From: Vibrio sp. 10N.286.49.B1
GTDB lineage: Bacteria; Pseudomonadota; Gammaproteobacteria; Enterobacterales; Vibrionaceae
Length of the DNA stretch: 64,000 nucleotides
Direction of reading: 5' to 3'
Assembly (NCBI RefSeq): GCF_002873335.1
Contig: NZ_MCUW01000004.1
Location: forward strand, 217,080 to 281,079
Part shown: positions 54,701 through 64,000 of the stretch, piece after piece
Layout: every line of letters begins with the position of its first letter
How positions within the stretch are numbered: the first letter of the stretch is position 1
Position numbers and translations under genes: made by a program
The notes under the pieces: model-generated
Database searches by the model: none
Seen by the model: only the letters and a program-made list of their open reading frames with translations
Told to the model about the DNA's origin: nothing

Positions 54701-57700
54701 AAACCATCGACCGTCACGATAATTGGTTGTGAAACAAAATCACCTTGAGGCTGACCATCATGAATGCTCTCGACAAACACGGTAAAGTTTTCTTGGACAC
54801 TAACATCACCTAACGCCGCGGCTTTCGTGGCATCCAATTGATATTCCCAACGCACATCTTTAGCGTTATCACCAGCCACCAAGACCAATGTACCGTAAGT
54901 GCCATCAATGGAGGTCGTGGTGCCTGATTCGGTTAAGCTCACTCGGTGCGTATCGGTCGTATCTAAATCAGAGAAATTCACATTGCCAGCAACAAAATCA
55001 TTGCCTTCTGTGGCGTTCTCAAATGCAGTGCCTGTGGTGGTAGAATTTCCTGACTCAATGACCGGAGCATCGTTAGTACCCGTTATTGTCACCGTCACCG
55101 TCGAAGGCGTGCCATCTTCAGAGGCCACATTAAAGACCTCCGTGGCTTCCTCTCCTTGCGCCAACTGGTTCATTGCCGTCGTGGTGGTGTAGCTCCACGT
55201 ACCATCAGTACCCAGGTTGAATACTCCGTAACTACCGTTCACATCAGCTTGCGGAATAAAAATATCATCCGTATTGTCGACATCGGTTGCACTGAGCTGA
55301 CCGCCCGTAGAGAGCACTGCATCTGATTCCACAATGGTGACGTCACCGACGTCGACCATAGCGGCATCATTACTGCCTTCAACGGTTACGTTGATAGTTT
55401 GTGTGATAGTGTCACCTTGACCGACACCGTTCACCAAACTTTCCACATACACATCAAATACTTCTGTTTGTGGGCCTTCATTAAGCGCATCGGCTTTCGC
55501 TTGGTCGACCACATACTCCCATTTAACGCTATCTGGCGTATCTCCACTCACCAGTTTTAATGTTCCATATAAGCCATCAATTTCGGTGACGACACTATCA
55601 CTCGCTAAGCTATAGCTGTGCGTGTCACTCGCGTCAATGTCTTCAATAGTGATCACACCACCAACGACATCGACTTCAGAGCCCGTCGGATCCTCAGAGA
55701 CAGTCCCAACAACATTGGTTTCTCCCACCACAATGGTCGGTGCATCATTGGTCCCCGTCACTTGGAACTCAATCACTTTCTCAGAGGACAAACCAAATTC
55801 ATCGGTCACTTTTACGGTGTACTGAAGCGGTGTGTCCAGCGTTTCACCGTTAGAAAGTTCTTCAAATGGGTCGACTAACTCAAACGCCCACGCACCTGTT
55901 GACGCATTCACGGTCAGCGTACCTCTGTCGTCTCCATCGACCACTTCCCAGGTTTGATCATCAGAATCTGTCGCTCCCTGGTCTTCGGCACGACTGCCAT
56001 CGGCACCGTCAGCGTTATTATCGAGATCGCCGCTATCAAACTGCCCTGTCAGCGTAGTGGTCACATTTTCAGTTAATTGTTGGACATCAACATCTTTAAT
56101 TGCTGGTGCATCATTGGTACCCACAATCGTGATCACAATGTCTTTCGTTTCACTGGTTAGCCCGCTACCACCCAAATCTGTGGTCGTCACAGAAATAGTC
56201 GTTTGCATCGTTTCGCCTTTCGGCAAATTGTTGACCACTTCACTGTCACTATCGATAGTAAATTCCCAGTTACCCGCGTTATCAATAGTGAACGTACCAA
56301 GAGAGCTATCTTCTTCTACAAACGCAAAAGTATGGCTATCACCGATATCAGGGTCAGACACTACCAACTGTCCGGTGACCGAATCATTAGGAGAATCAAC
56401 AACCGTACCGATGACCTTGCCTTCTAGTGACGGTTGGTCGTTCGTTCCAACCACCTCGATTTCTACGCTTGTTATCACTTCAGCGCCATACTCATCCGTT
56501 GCACGAATAACGAATGTTTCCGTGACTTTAACCCCTTCAGCAAGGGCATTAACGTGTGGCTGATCGTAAAGCTGGTAGCTCCACGTTGCAGTAGCTGGGT
56601 CAACAACAAATTGCCCGTATGTCCCATTCAAGTCAGCCGCCTGTAGAGTGACATTATCACCTAACGCGCCTGCATTATCGGCATCGCTCAAAGTAATATC
56701 ACGGACAATACTTGGGGTTTGGTCGACATCACCGGTTAACGGTTCTGATATCGAGTTATCAACCGCTGACGTTGTCGTTGTGATTTCTGGAAGTTCATTC
56801 GTTCCGACAAGATTTAGGTTGAGCGTCTGTGTCGCGGTCGCGCCCGCGCCATCAGAGACAATGACCGTCCACTGTTGAGAGAGCTGTTCACCTTCATTCA
56901 GCTCCACGATATCAGGGTGCGGCTCATCCCCATTAGGACCATATGTCGTCGTGAGCTCAAAATGGTAAGTACCATCACTATTAACGACCAACGAACCATA
57001 ATCAGGGTTTGCCGTAACGGGTTGTAAATCATCCCAGCTATGTGAATCGCCATCATCAATATCGTTGACTGTTAACTGGCCATCAAGTACCGGCGACGTG
57101 CCACCGGTATCCGTCTCGACAATCAAACTTTCCACAAACGATGACGCCACTGGCGCATCATTTAAGCCCGTTACATCGACAATAATCTGCAAGGTTTGCG
57201 GCACCCCGTTATCGTCCACGACCGTTTTACCATATTGGTCTATCGCGTAAACTTCGAAGGTATCACTCACCATCTCACCTTCGCGTAAGCTCTGAACTGC
57301 ATTGCTATCGTTATCTAACGTAAACGTCCAAGCGCCTGTATTTTCGTCAACTACCATCGAACCGTATGGGCTTGAGCCATCAATGAGAGTCCAGGTAATC
57401 GTGTCGCCAAGTGCAATATCAACATCGTTATTGTCTGAATCAACAATATCATCAACCGATAGGGTGCCAGTTGAAACCACAGTATCCGGCTGAGAGTCAG
57501 CAACATTATCGTCTTCAGTCGCGCTCACACGAGCAACGATAAGTGGTACATCTTGATCGATTGGGTTATCTACATTTTGAGCTGTACCGACAATTCGGAT
57601 TTTAACTTCATGTTCATCGTATGTTTTTGTTCCATCTAGAGCTTCTGTTCCTGCCGCTACATCTGTATCCGTGACTCTCACTGTGAATGTTTCGTCAAGT

Positions 57701-60700
57701 GTTTCTCCAACTGGCAAATTGAAGCCTGGATTGAGCTGATACGTCCATTCCCCTGTGTCTTGATCGATAACTAGTTGACCATACTGACCCGTCGCAGTAT
57801 CACCCCCAGTTAACGTTCCAGATTCAAAGATACTCCACGTAAATTGCTCATCAGAGTCAGCGTCTTCGGCTGTCAGTCGCCCAGAAGTACTGGTGATAAG
57901 GTTGTCTGTAACTTCACCAATGACGGTATCGTCAACAAGCTCCGAGTCACCAAAAAATATTTCTGGCTTATCTGCAGTACCAGTGATTTTCACTGTCACG
58001 ACAAACGTTTCGTTTCCAGCCTTGAAACTCCAAACCTCACTGACTTCATCACCTTCATCTAACATCTGAACTAAAGGAGAATTATTATCAAGTTCGTAGA
58101 GCCAGCTTTTCTGATCATTTGGATCAACGATTAATTCACCGAAGAACCCACCCGATATCGGCTGAATGGAGTTTTGATTAATCGCAGCATTCGTATAATC
58201 ACTAATGTCATCGCCATCTTGCAAGACAGTATCTTCTGTGACTTCCGCAGTAAGAGCAACTGAACCACCGCCACCGCCACCTCCGCCGTTTTCGTCTTGA
58301 CCAAATATATCAATAGTGATGGTAAATTCGTCTGACACGCCAGGGGTATTAGTTTCAACATCCGTAATATTGTCGGTAACCACCACCTTAAAGGTTTCAG
58401 TGACTTGCTCTCCAAAATCTAAGTCTTGTACCGCACTGCTACCATTATTAAGTACATAAACCCACTTACCATTATTATCTAGGCTTAGCGTGCCATAGGT
58501 GCCTTCACCTGTGGCATCATCATTTCCATTCGTGCCACCAACAATGCTCCAGTTTCGAGGAGGACTATTATTATCAATATCCTCGGCAAAAAGTTGACCT
58601 TGGGTGGTTGTTAAATCGCTTCCAAATATCTCTTCTGTGCCATCCTCAATAACGGAGCCTGAATTATCACCCTCTACCGTAGGGATATCATTATTACCAG
58701 TCAGTTCGATGACAAGCTCTTCGGTAATAGTCGCGCCGTTATCATCTCGAGCGAGCACGACAAAACTATCTTGCCCTTTCTCACCTTCAGCTAGCGGTTG
58801 AAGCAACGTATCATCCGGTGTGTATGTCCACTTACCATCGACATCAACGACAAGTGCCCCAAAGGTGCCTGTATATGTTCTTGCTAAGAAAGCTGGAGTA
58901 TCATCATCGCTCGCGTCTCCAGCAACACCGGTATCAAGGTCCGTGATGACCATCTGTCCTTCAACAACACCACCGTCGTCTTCCGTATAAGCGCCCTCTA
59001 AGCCTCCAGTCACTTCTGGAATATCATTATCTGCGGTAATATTAATAGTAACCGTATCGGTTGCTGTTCCACCAAACCCATCAGTGACTTTAACTTCAAA
59101 GGTATCAGTAAATTTCTGATTAAATTCTGGATTCAACGCTTGGATTTCATCGTACTTCGTTGGGTCCACTTGGTAAGTCCACGAACCATCTTCGTTTAGC
59201 ACTAATACCCCGTAATTCCCCAATCCATTGTTCGCATCAACCAATGTCCACATATGCGTGTCATCCGTTGTGTCAACATCGCCATCGGTGAGCTGGCCTG
59301 ATGTTTGATAAACACCATTTTCTAGATTGTCTTCTGCGAAGTTTTTGTTCAGGCCACCAATCACCGGTGCATCATTAGCACCAATAATGTCAATATTAAG
59401 TACTTCCGTGGACGTCATCCCAAACTCATCCGTCACACGGAGTTCGACTGTATCACCGCTAGGTAACGACTCGCCTTCTGCCAGAGCGTTGACTACATTG
59501 TAAGCATCTCGCTTACTAGGGTCTGTGCTGACATCGGCAAGGGTGTATAAAGTATAGGTCCACGTACCATCCGCATTCACTGTAAAGCTACCGTATTGTC
59601 CATCACGGACGACACTCCAAGTGGCATCATCACCATCGTCCAAATCACCGGTTCCGATGTCTCCGTTGGCGAGTTCATCAGCGGTTGGCGTTCCCTTAAC
59701 AAATCGACCTTCAAGCGCATCACCGTCTTCGACCACGCTGTACATATTCGAAGCAGAGATGTCTGGGTCATTATTGGTACCGGCAACCGAAACATTCACT
59801 ATTACTTCGCTGGTTAACCCTCCAGCATCCGTCACCGTTACCGTAAACGAATCAGTAACTGTCTCGCCCGGTGGAATCGCTTTTGTTGCATCAAGTGCAT
59901 TGTTAAGGACATATGTCCAAACTCCATTAACATCGACGGTCAAAGAACCGTACTCGCCTTGGTTAGGATCAGTTTCATTAACGTTAACTGAGTCCACGTT
60001 AAAGGAATGAGTATCCGTTGCATCTTTATCAGAGACGGCGAGTGCGCCTGTAGCGGTTACCTCAGTATCAGGATCTTTACCAACAGGCTCAATCACGCTA
60101 CCCGCTACCTCTCCGCTGAGGATAGGGGCATCATTGGAGCCCTCAATGATCACCTTAATTTCTTGAGTATCAATCTGGTCTGAATTTGGATTGCCATTCC
60201 GCGAGTCATCGATAACCTTAACAACAAAAGTTTCAGTTAAAGTCTCAGTGCTATCTCGAAGTGCTTGAACCGCGGGGTTGTTATTGTTTAGCGTGTAGGT
60301 CCACGTTGCCTCCCCAGTGATGGGGTCTGACGTGATAACGATAGTTCCGTAGTCACCAGTATTTGTGTCAATTGACCAGGTATGCTGATCGTTTGTATCC
60401 ACATCTCCCGGTTGCAAGGTGCCTGAAGTGATAATATCAGCCGACGTATCACCATTTGGAAAAGCATCCTCTGTCACAGTGCCTTCCACTGTTCCTTCTA
60501 TTTGTGGTTGATCATTGGTACCTGTCACGCGAACTTGTAGTACTTGGGTATCTGTCGCGCCGTATTTGTCTGTCACTTGGATAGTGAAGGTTTCAAATTC
60601 ACGCTGACCACGCTCTAATGCTTGAGTGCTGTCTTTTTGGTCATCGGTAACTTGCAAATCATAACGCCAGAAAATACGACCATTACTCGGGTTTTCTACT

Positions 60701-63700
60701 AATGACATATTGCCGTAAACACCAACGGCGACGCCATTTTCGATCGCTAGTGGATTGCCATTGGCATCCAATATAGTCCAAGTGTGGTCTTCATTTTCAT
60801 CTGGGTCTTGGTCTTGGTCGAACAGTCGCCCTTGCTTAAATTGGTTTCCCGTATCTTCATTAATGCGAATTTGGTTTACATTACGAATATCTGGGGCATC
60901 GTTATTACCTTGGACATTAACGTTAACGATATAGCTATCTGTGCCACCAAACCCATCGTCCACAGTAATAGTAAATGGGTCTTCAGCATAAATGACCCCT
61001 TCTTCCATAAAGTTGGCTTTATCCTGGTCTAGAGTATACGTCCACTCGCCGTCATCGTTGACTGTCAGCGAACCATAACGCCCGTCACTCTCAACAACAT
61101 TCCATTCATGAGTATCTTTAATATCATCATCGACCACCTCAAGGTTGCCTTTAGCAACACTCAGTGCACCACCGTCTTCAATCACTACCCCAGAATTATC
61201 ACCAGAGATAGAAGGAGCATCATTTGTTCCTTCGATTTCAATCGTGACGGTTTCAAAACCAAAGCCTCCATTTCCATCCGACACTCGAACCTGGAAGTAT
61301 TCGTACGTTTTTTCACCCGCTTGTAGATGGTTCGCAGCACTATTAACCAAAGAATACGTCCATACCCCTGAACCAGAATCAAGAGATAGACTTCCGTAGG
61401 TACCATCTGCCACGCCGACAACGTCAGATCCGCTAATAATGCCCCAAGAGTGGGTATCATTCGTATCAATATCACTAGGTGCGAGCTGACCTGTTGCGGT
61501 AGGAATTGGATCAGAATCTTCAACCACACTGCCTTGTTTTACGCTAGTGCCCGCTACCGTAGGAATATCATTGGTTCCATGAATAGTGATGACGATCTCT
61601 TCTGTTGCAGTCCCATCGGTTGAGACCACTTGGAAGCGCTCTGTTCTCGTTTCACCCACACCTAAAGCTTGGACTGTCGCGTTATCTTTATCGACAACAT
61701 AAGTCCAACTGCCATCCGAAGTAATGGTGACACTTCCTAGTGGTAGACCATCATTTACATCCGATACCTTCGTCACCGTAGTCGAGAAAATATTCTCACC
61801 CGTATCCACGTCGCTCACTTGCAGGTTGCCCGTTTCTTGAAGGTTGCTTCCCACGAGAGTCACATCTTCCGTTACCGATCCTGTTTCAGTTCCTGATATT
61901 GATGCACCATCATTCGTACCGTTGACGACCACTTCCACAATTTGCGACGTCGTCCCATCGATCGAATACACACGGAAGCGCTCTGTAAAGCTGTCCCCCG
62001 CTCCTAGTTCCTGAACACTTGTCAGGCTGTTATCGATCGTGTAAGTCCAAGTACCAGATGAGGTAATAGTGACCGCCCCTAGAGAGGTAACGCCGTCACT
62101 ATTGGTTAGTCGATCAACGCGAGTGGTATCAAATCTGTCTTCTGCAGTATCAGCATCACTAATGGTAAGAGCACCAACATGAGACAGAGTTGGTGTGGAA
62201 TCTTCTTCTTTAACAATACCTTGGGTGTAATCGGTGATAACGGTATTATCTTCAGCGCCATTAATCTGAACTTCGATCTCCATTGTTGTGCCATCAACAC
62301 TCTGAACCGTAAAGGTCTCGGTCAGAGAGTCACCAACATCTAGTGACTGAATCGCCGCTTGTTGATTGTCGACCAAATATGTCCAACTGCCATCCACTGC
62401 AATCGAAAGCACTCCTCCTAGCGAATTACCTGCGTTCGCGGTACCCACTCCAGCTTGGAAGGTATTCTCTCCCGCGTCTGGGTCGTCGATAACAAGATGG
62501 CCTTCCACTTTAATATCGTCGCCAACTAAGCCCTGATCTTCGGTGCCTTCTGCAAATGTGCCGCTAACAATCGCCGGTGTATCGTTTGTTCCTTCAATGG
62601 TAATCGTGACGTTATGTTCTGTGCCATCTTTAGACAGCACAGTAAAGGTTTCTGTTGCCTTATCACCTTCGCCTAGGTATTCAACATAAGCATTGGCGAT
62701 AGAATAATCCCACTCACCCAATGCATTGATTGTCAGTATACCTAACGCTTCTGTTGTTGCACCGTCAAGCTCGCTCACGGACGTAATTGAACTTGGATCC
62801 GTTTGGAAGACTTGCTCATCGCTGCCATCGGTATCTTGCAACTGGAGAACGCCATTGTCTGTCAACTCAACTATTGCGTCGTTTTCTTTAACGTCACCCA
62901 CCGCTTGGCTTGGATCACTGATAAGAACAGAGGCATCATTTACGCCCACAATATCAACGACGATAGTATGCTCTGTACCATCAAGTGTTTTGACGGTAAA
63001 GGTTTGGGTCGCTCTTTCGTCTAATGCCAACCCTTGAACGTTGTCACTGGTATTAGGGATGAGATAGGACCAATTACCAGCAGCGTCAATTGTTAACGAG
63101 CCATCTGTAAAGTTACCGACTAGTGGGGTAACCGACGTAGGATCGAATGCCCCTTCACCTACATCGGCATCACTTATCGTGGCTTGGCTATTAAAGAACA
63201 AATTGCCAGCACCATCGATTTGCGTCTGCTTGTCCTCAGTTGCTTCACCGTATGACGTCCCCCCTATAACAGGCTCATCATCGGTGCCAGTAATGGTGAT
63301 CACGATATCGTGAGTTGTCCCGTCTTCACTTGCTACGCGGAACGTTTCCGTCCTTGTCTCACCAGCTGACAGCCCTTGTACAGATGGGTCCGCATTATCG
63401 ACTTTATAAGTCCATGCTCCGCTCGGCTCAATGATGATTTCACCCACAGGTGTAAATCCATCACTATCATTAATCGGCGAGGCCAAACCTGAGACAAACT
63501 TTGCTTCATCTTGATCGGTATCGCTAATACTTAAGAAACCTTTATCGATAAGCTTGCCTGCATCAACAGCGGTATCTTCAATGACAGCGCCGGTATCTAG
63601 TCCGCCAATTACAGGGGCATCGTTGGTGCCTTGAATGGTGACTTCGATTACTTCTGTCTTCGTACCATCAATAGAGGTGACTTCAAAGCGCTCTATTCGA

Positions 63701-64000
63701 CTCTCACCGTCACCTAACTCTTGAACCCCTTCAAGGCTGTTCACGACTCGGTAAGACCAAGTGCCATCCGCTTGAATGGTTAACTCACCTAGCGGTAGTT
63801 GACCATCGGCATTCGCAACCTTAGTCACCGCTGTACTAAAGGCATTCTCACCCGCATCCAAATCGGCAATATCAAGTTTGCCATCACCCAGCAACTCACC
63901 CGCGACAGCACCTGTGTCTTCTTTTACAACATCTGTCGTAGCACCGCTAATAAACGTTTCATCTTCCGCACCGTTCACCGTCACGCTAATCGTGTGCTCG
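51745..64000 (-). CDS. Giant VCBS-repeat RTX adhesin, C-terminal 4,084 residues (5' end outside window)
   Basis: The frame runs unbroken from the stop at 51745 to the right edge, so the start lies outside. About 32 complete VCBS/cadherin-like domains of 95-125 residues follow each other, each ending in a strand plus GTNDAP-type motif (33 such boundaries counted by eye). After the last one come a spacer, calcium-binding nonapeptides (GSDIIFGGGGNDILTGGD) and an acidic end with TLEGVGWSDLEI, as in type I secretion targets of the VC_A0849 class. It should be exported by a LapBCE-type system, not seen here, and act in attachment or biofilm. An eight-Gly linker sits at 58264-58287. The sequence is Asp/Thr/Gly-rich throughout. 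Confidence 0.93.
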   Translation of the reverse strand, partial: EHTISVTVNGAEDETFISGATTDVVKEDTGAVAGELLGDGKLDIADLDAGENAFSTAVTKVANADGQLPLGELTIQADGTWSYRVVNSLEGVQELGDGESRIERFEVTSIDGTKTEVIEVTIQGTNDAPVIGGLDTGAVIEDTAVDAGKLIDKGFLSISDTDQDEAKFVSGLASPINDSDGFTPVGEIIIEPSGAWTYKVDNADPSVQGLSAGETRTETFRVASEDGTTHDIVITITGTDDEPVIGGTSYGEATEDKQTQIDGAGNLFFNSQATISDADVGEGAFDPTSVTPLVGNFTDGSLTIDAAGNWSYLIPNTSDNVQGLALDERATQTFTVKTLDGTEHTIVVDIVGVNDASVLISDPSQAVGDVKENDAIVELTDNGVLQLQDTDGSDEQVFQTDPSSITSVSELDGATTEALGILTINALGEWDYSIANAYVEYLGEGDKATETFTVLSKDGTEHNVTITIEGTNDTPAIVSGTFAEGTEDQGLVGDDIKVEGHLVIDDPDAGENTFQAGVGTANAGNSLGGVLSIAVDGSWTYLVDNQQAAIQSLDVGDSLTETFTVQSVDGTTMEIEVQINGAEDNTVITDYTQGIVKEEDSTPTLSHVGALTISDADTAEDRFDTTRVDRLTNSDGVTSLGAVTITSSGTWTYTIDNSLTSVQELGAGDSFTERFRVYSIDGTTSQIVEVVVNGTNDGASISGTETGSVTEDVTLVGSNLQETGNLQVSDVDTGENIFSTTVTKVSDVNDGLPLGSVTITSDGSWTYVVDKDNATVQALGVGETRTERFQVVSTDGTATEEIVITIHGTNDIPTVAGTSVKQGSVVEDSDPIPTATGQLAPSDIDTNDTHSWGIISGSDVVGVADGTYGSLSLDSGSGVWTYSLVNSAANHLQAGEKTYEYFQVRVSDGNGGFGFETVTIEIEGTNDAPSISGDNSGVVIEDGGALSVAKGNLEVVDDDIKDTHEWNVVESDGRYGSLTVNDDGEWTYTLDQDKANFMEEGVIYAEDPFTITVDDGFGGTDSYIVNVNVQGNNDAPDIRNVNQIRINEDTGNQFKQGRLFDQDQDPDENEDHTWTILDANGNPLAIENGVAVGVYGNMSLVENPSNGRIFWRYDLQVTDDQKDSTQALERGQREFETFTIQVTDKYGATDTQVLQVRVTGTNDQPQIEGTVEGTVTEDAFPNGDTSADIITSGTLQPGDVDTNDQHTWSIDTNTGDYGTIVITSDPITGEATWTYTLNNNNPAVQALRDSTETLTETFVVKVIDDSRNGNPNSDQIDTQEIKVIIEGSNDAPILSGEVAGSVIEPVGKDPDTEVTATGALAVSDKDATDTHSFNVDSVNVNETDPNQGEYGSLTVDVNGVWTYVLNNALDATKAIPPGETVTDSFTVTVTDAGGLTSEVIVNVSVAGTNNDPDISASNMYSVVEDGDALEGRFVKGTPTADELANGDIGTGDLDDGDDATWSVVRDGQYGSFTVNADGTWTYTLYTLADVSTDPSKRDAYNVVNALAEGESLPSGDTVELRVTDEFGMTSTEVLNIDIIGANDAPVIGGLNKNFAEDNLENGVYQTSGQLTDGDVDTTDDTHMWTLVDANNGLGNYGVLVLNEDGSWTYQVDPTKYDEIQALNPEFNQKFTDTFEVKVTDGFGGTATDTVTINITADNDIPEVTGGLEGAYTEDDGGVVEGQMVITDLDTGVAGDASDDDTPAFLARTYTGTFGALVVDVDGKWTYTPDDTLLQPLAEGEKGQDSFVVLARDDNGATITEELVIELTGNNDIPTVEGDNSGSVIEDGTEEIFGSDLTTTQGQLFAEDIDNNSPPRNWSIVGGTNGNDDATGEGTYGTLSLDNNGKWVYVLNNGSSAVQDLDFGEQVTETFKVVVTDNITDVETNTPGVSDEFTITIDIFGQDENGGGGGGGGSVALTAEVTEDTVLQDGDDISDYTNAAINQNSIQPISGGFFGELIVDPNDQKSWLYELDNNSPLVQMLDEGDEVSEVWSFKAGNETFVVTVKITGTADKPEIFFGDSELVDDTVIGEVTDNLITSTSGRLTAEDADSDEQFTWSIFESGTLTGGDTATGQYGQLVIDQDTGEWTYQLNPGFNLPVGETLDETFTVRVTDTDVAAGTEALDGTKTYDEHEVKIRIVGTAQNVDNPIDQDVPLIVARVSATEDDNVADSQPDTVVSTGTLSVDDIVDSDNNDVDIALGDTITWTLIDGSSPYGSMVVDENTGAWTFTLDNDSNAVQSLREGEMVSDTFEVYAIDQYGKTVVDDNGVPQTLQIIVDVTGLNDAPVASSFVESLIVETDTGGTSPVLDGQLTVNDIDDGDSHSWDDLQPVTANPDYGSLVVNSDGTYHFELTTTYGPNGDEPHPDIVELNEGEQLSQQWTVIVSDGAGATATQTLNLNLVGTNELPEITTTTSAVDNSISEPLTGDVDQTPSIVRDITLSDADNAGALGDNVTLQAADLNGTYGQFVVDPATATWSYQLYDQPHVNALAEGVKVTETFVIRATDEYGAEVITSVEIEVVGTNDQPSLEGKVIGTVVDSPNDSVTGQLVVSDPDIGDSHTFAFVEEDSSLGTFTIDNAGNWEFTIDSDSEVVNNLPKGETMQTTISVTTTDLGGSGLTSETKDIVITIVGTNDAPAIKDVDVQQLTENVTTTLTGQFDSGDLDNNADGADGSRAEDQGATDSDDQTWEVVDGDDRGTLTVNASTGAWAFELVDPFEELSNGETLDTPLQYTVKVTDEFGLSSEKVIEFQVTGTNDAPTIVVGETNVVGTVSEDPTGSEVDVVGGVITIEDIDASDTHSYSLASDSVVTEIDGLYGTLKLVSGDTPDSVKWEYVVDQAKADALNEGPQTEVFDVYVESLVNGVGQGDTITQTINVTVEGSNDAAMVDVGDVTIVESDAVLSTGGQLSATDVDNTDDIFIPQADVNGSYGVFNLGTDGTWSYTTTTAMNQLAQGEEATEVFNVASEDGTPSTVTVTITGTNDAPVIESGNSTTTGTAFENATEGNDFVAGNVNFSDLDTTDTHRVSLTESGTTTSIDGTYGTLVLVAGDNAKDVRWEYQLDATKAAALGDVSVQENFTVFVESIHDGQPQGDFVSQPIIVTVDGFNDTPVVTTPDSEVLGSVVEDSGPLTATGTLTSTDAESEMVTYSFDTAQQSQYGSFEVTSAGVWTYTLDSGDSQALNAGNVTETFSVTLTDSDGNSTTEDITITFTGNNDTPIITSTDADRAGSVEEDNGLASVATGQLSATDSESETITYQHTSGSAQYGVFSINASGGWTYTLDPDLSQGLDDTGAVESFVVTLTDGTNTTTETVNVSIQGSNDGPVVDVLSSTVTGTAYENSSEGAGFVAGNVMFSDADANDTHRVSLSSTGTTTTLVGAYGTLELISGADANDVRWEYTLDPDKAALLGDVVVQENFDVFVESIQGSTLQGDTVSQPITVMIDGFNDTPVVTTPMGQDEGAVVEDGSPLSVTGTLTSTDAELETITYSFDPAQQSQYGTFAITSAGVWTYNLSADDSQALNTGNITETFAVTLTDSDGNSTIEDVTITLTGENDAPIITSTLSDRAGSVEEDNSSASVATGQLSATDSESETVSYQLTSGTPQYGSFSITATGAWTYTLDPVLSQALVDAGAVESFEITLTDGTNSLTETVNINIQGHDDDVDITGDFVGDVQEGTLEEVDGTVTANDIDGPATTMRLQNPTLPQSGDAFERTGSYGRLSFNAATGAWIYVLLTDKALPAFGETETDSFTVEVLQQNDAGQLVVTGTQTINIAVAGNNVVSGESDMSDLLAATSDDEWLFGNDYTSSGDITADANARDSFVWESATLGGADVIKDFDTKHTGPVAASNFDSVDLQNVQFSDASRLDEQLLVTEDSGNTVLTINGVQTITLEGVTLEGLLDMDRSEIDTLSNAELIVALHETGQLLLPSEGGSAQVQVGDASDDSLVGTAGSDIIFGGGGNDILTGGDGHDLFLFTEDSAGTDQSPATTTVTDFHVGDDLLDISDLLPAHNSLSDLLGNITVTVNDDANNANDATSTVISVTKGNEQTDITLEGVGWSDLEISDANVINDQASHQTDLINQLDTLNIIKVDL
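52030..52210 (-). other. RTX calcium-binding and T1SS target region of the adhesin
   Basis: Encodes the segment from DDSLVGTAGSDIIFGG to TVTDFHVGDDLLDISDLL: two to three GGxGxDxLx nonapeptides and the following DxF/DLLDISDLL strand, the standard C-terminal signal zone of type I secreted giant proteins. Confidence 0.8.
53050..55032 (-). repeat. Duplicated three-domain block in the adhesin gene
   Basis: Two copies, about 53050-54018 and 54064-55032, offset by exactly 1,014 bases (338 codons). Each encodes the same order of three VCBS domains (GTA(F/Y)EN..., VTTP...EGAVVED-like, ITST...AGSVEEDN-like). The copies are recognisably similar in DNA but clearly diverged. Confidence 0.85.
58264..58287 (-). 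repeat. Eight-glycine codon run in the adhesin gene
   Basis: Eight consecutive GGN codons (on the plus strand ACC ACC GCC ACC GCC ACC TCC GCC) forming a flexible linker after a VCBS domain that ends atypically (IFGQDEN). Confidence 0.9.

Noticed and set aside
51818..63037. Numerous plus-strand frames opposite the adhesin gene, some over 100 codons
   Set aside because: They are mirror frames of a long Asp/Thr/Gly-rich repeat gene; they are Ser/Val-rich and repeat with the VCBS period.
51745..64000. CRISPR or other DNA repeat array
   Set aside because: The periodicity of about 300-350 bases is explained by protein domains in one continuous frame.

Overview
The window reads as chromosome from a marine gammaproteobacterium, most likely Vibrio. 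Pointers are a NorM-type MATE pump, NhaD, SstT, a DUF2057 protein, a DUF3080 lipoprotein, a PL17/kdgF/kdgK/eda alginate locus, many LysR regulators in divergent pairs, and a giant VCBS/RTX adhesin. I see no rRNA, tRNA, CRISPR array, prophage or insertion sequence. The species cannot be fixed from the sequence alone.

Layout. 1-7.7 kb: 3' end of glgX, a membrane sensor with a degenerate GGDEF motif, a LysR regulator, an Omp85-like barrel, a PACE pump, a DUF2057 protein and an SGNH esterase. 7.8-12.2 kb: a DASS anion symporter, an alpha/beta hydrolase with its TetR regulator (shared operator, and a heptamer tandem repeat in the regulator's leader), and an AEC carrier. 12.3-14.7 kb: thiM-thiE plus a PD-(D/E)XK-like protein. 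14.7-25.4 kb: SPOR protein, nhaD, a Mpo1-like protein, an isochorismatase-like hydrolase, a MocR regulator with a divergent flavin-type protein, an acyltransferase, a nitroreductase, a DUF3080 lipoprotein and norM.

25.6-35.9 kb is an alginate-oligomer catabolic locus. Two PL17 lyases and a sodium:solute symporter run leftward; kdgF-kdgK-eda and a second symporter run rightward. Together they would import oligoalginate, cleave it to unsaturated monouronates, linearise these, phosphorylate KDG and split KDPG to pyruvate and glyceraldehyde 3-phosphate. Three copies of an 11-bp FadR/GntR-type operator lie in front of its three transcription units, but no matching regulator is in the window.

36-51.7 kb: three LysR regulators with divergent partners (DUF1254, aldo/keto reductase, SnoaL-like), a cold-shock gene with a long leader and cold box, a CtlX-type hydrolase, an ABC exporter, a copper-delivery operon (SCO1, PCuAC), an RsgA-like GTPase behind an elaborate leader (small ORF, hairpins, occluded ribosome site), and sstT. 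51.7-64 kb is filled by the C-terminal 4,084 residues of a giant VCBS-repeat adhesin that continues past the right edge.

The most interesting unexplained items are the leader of the RsgA-like GTPase, the heptamer repeat inside the tetR 5' UTR, the three-site alginate operator set with a divergent PL17 pair, the 17-bp repeat array upstream of the DUF3080 gene, and the 1,014-bp three-domain duplication in the adhesin.
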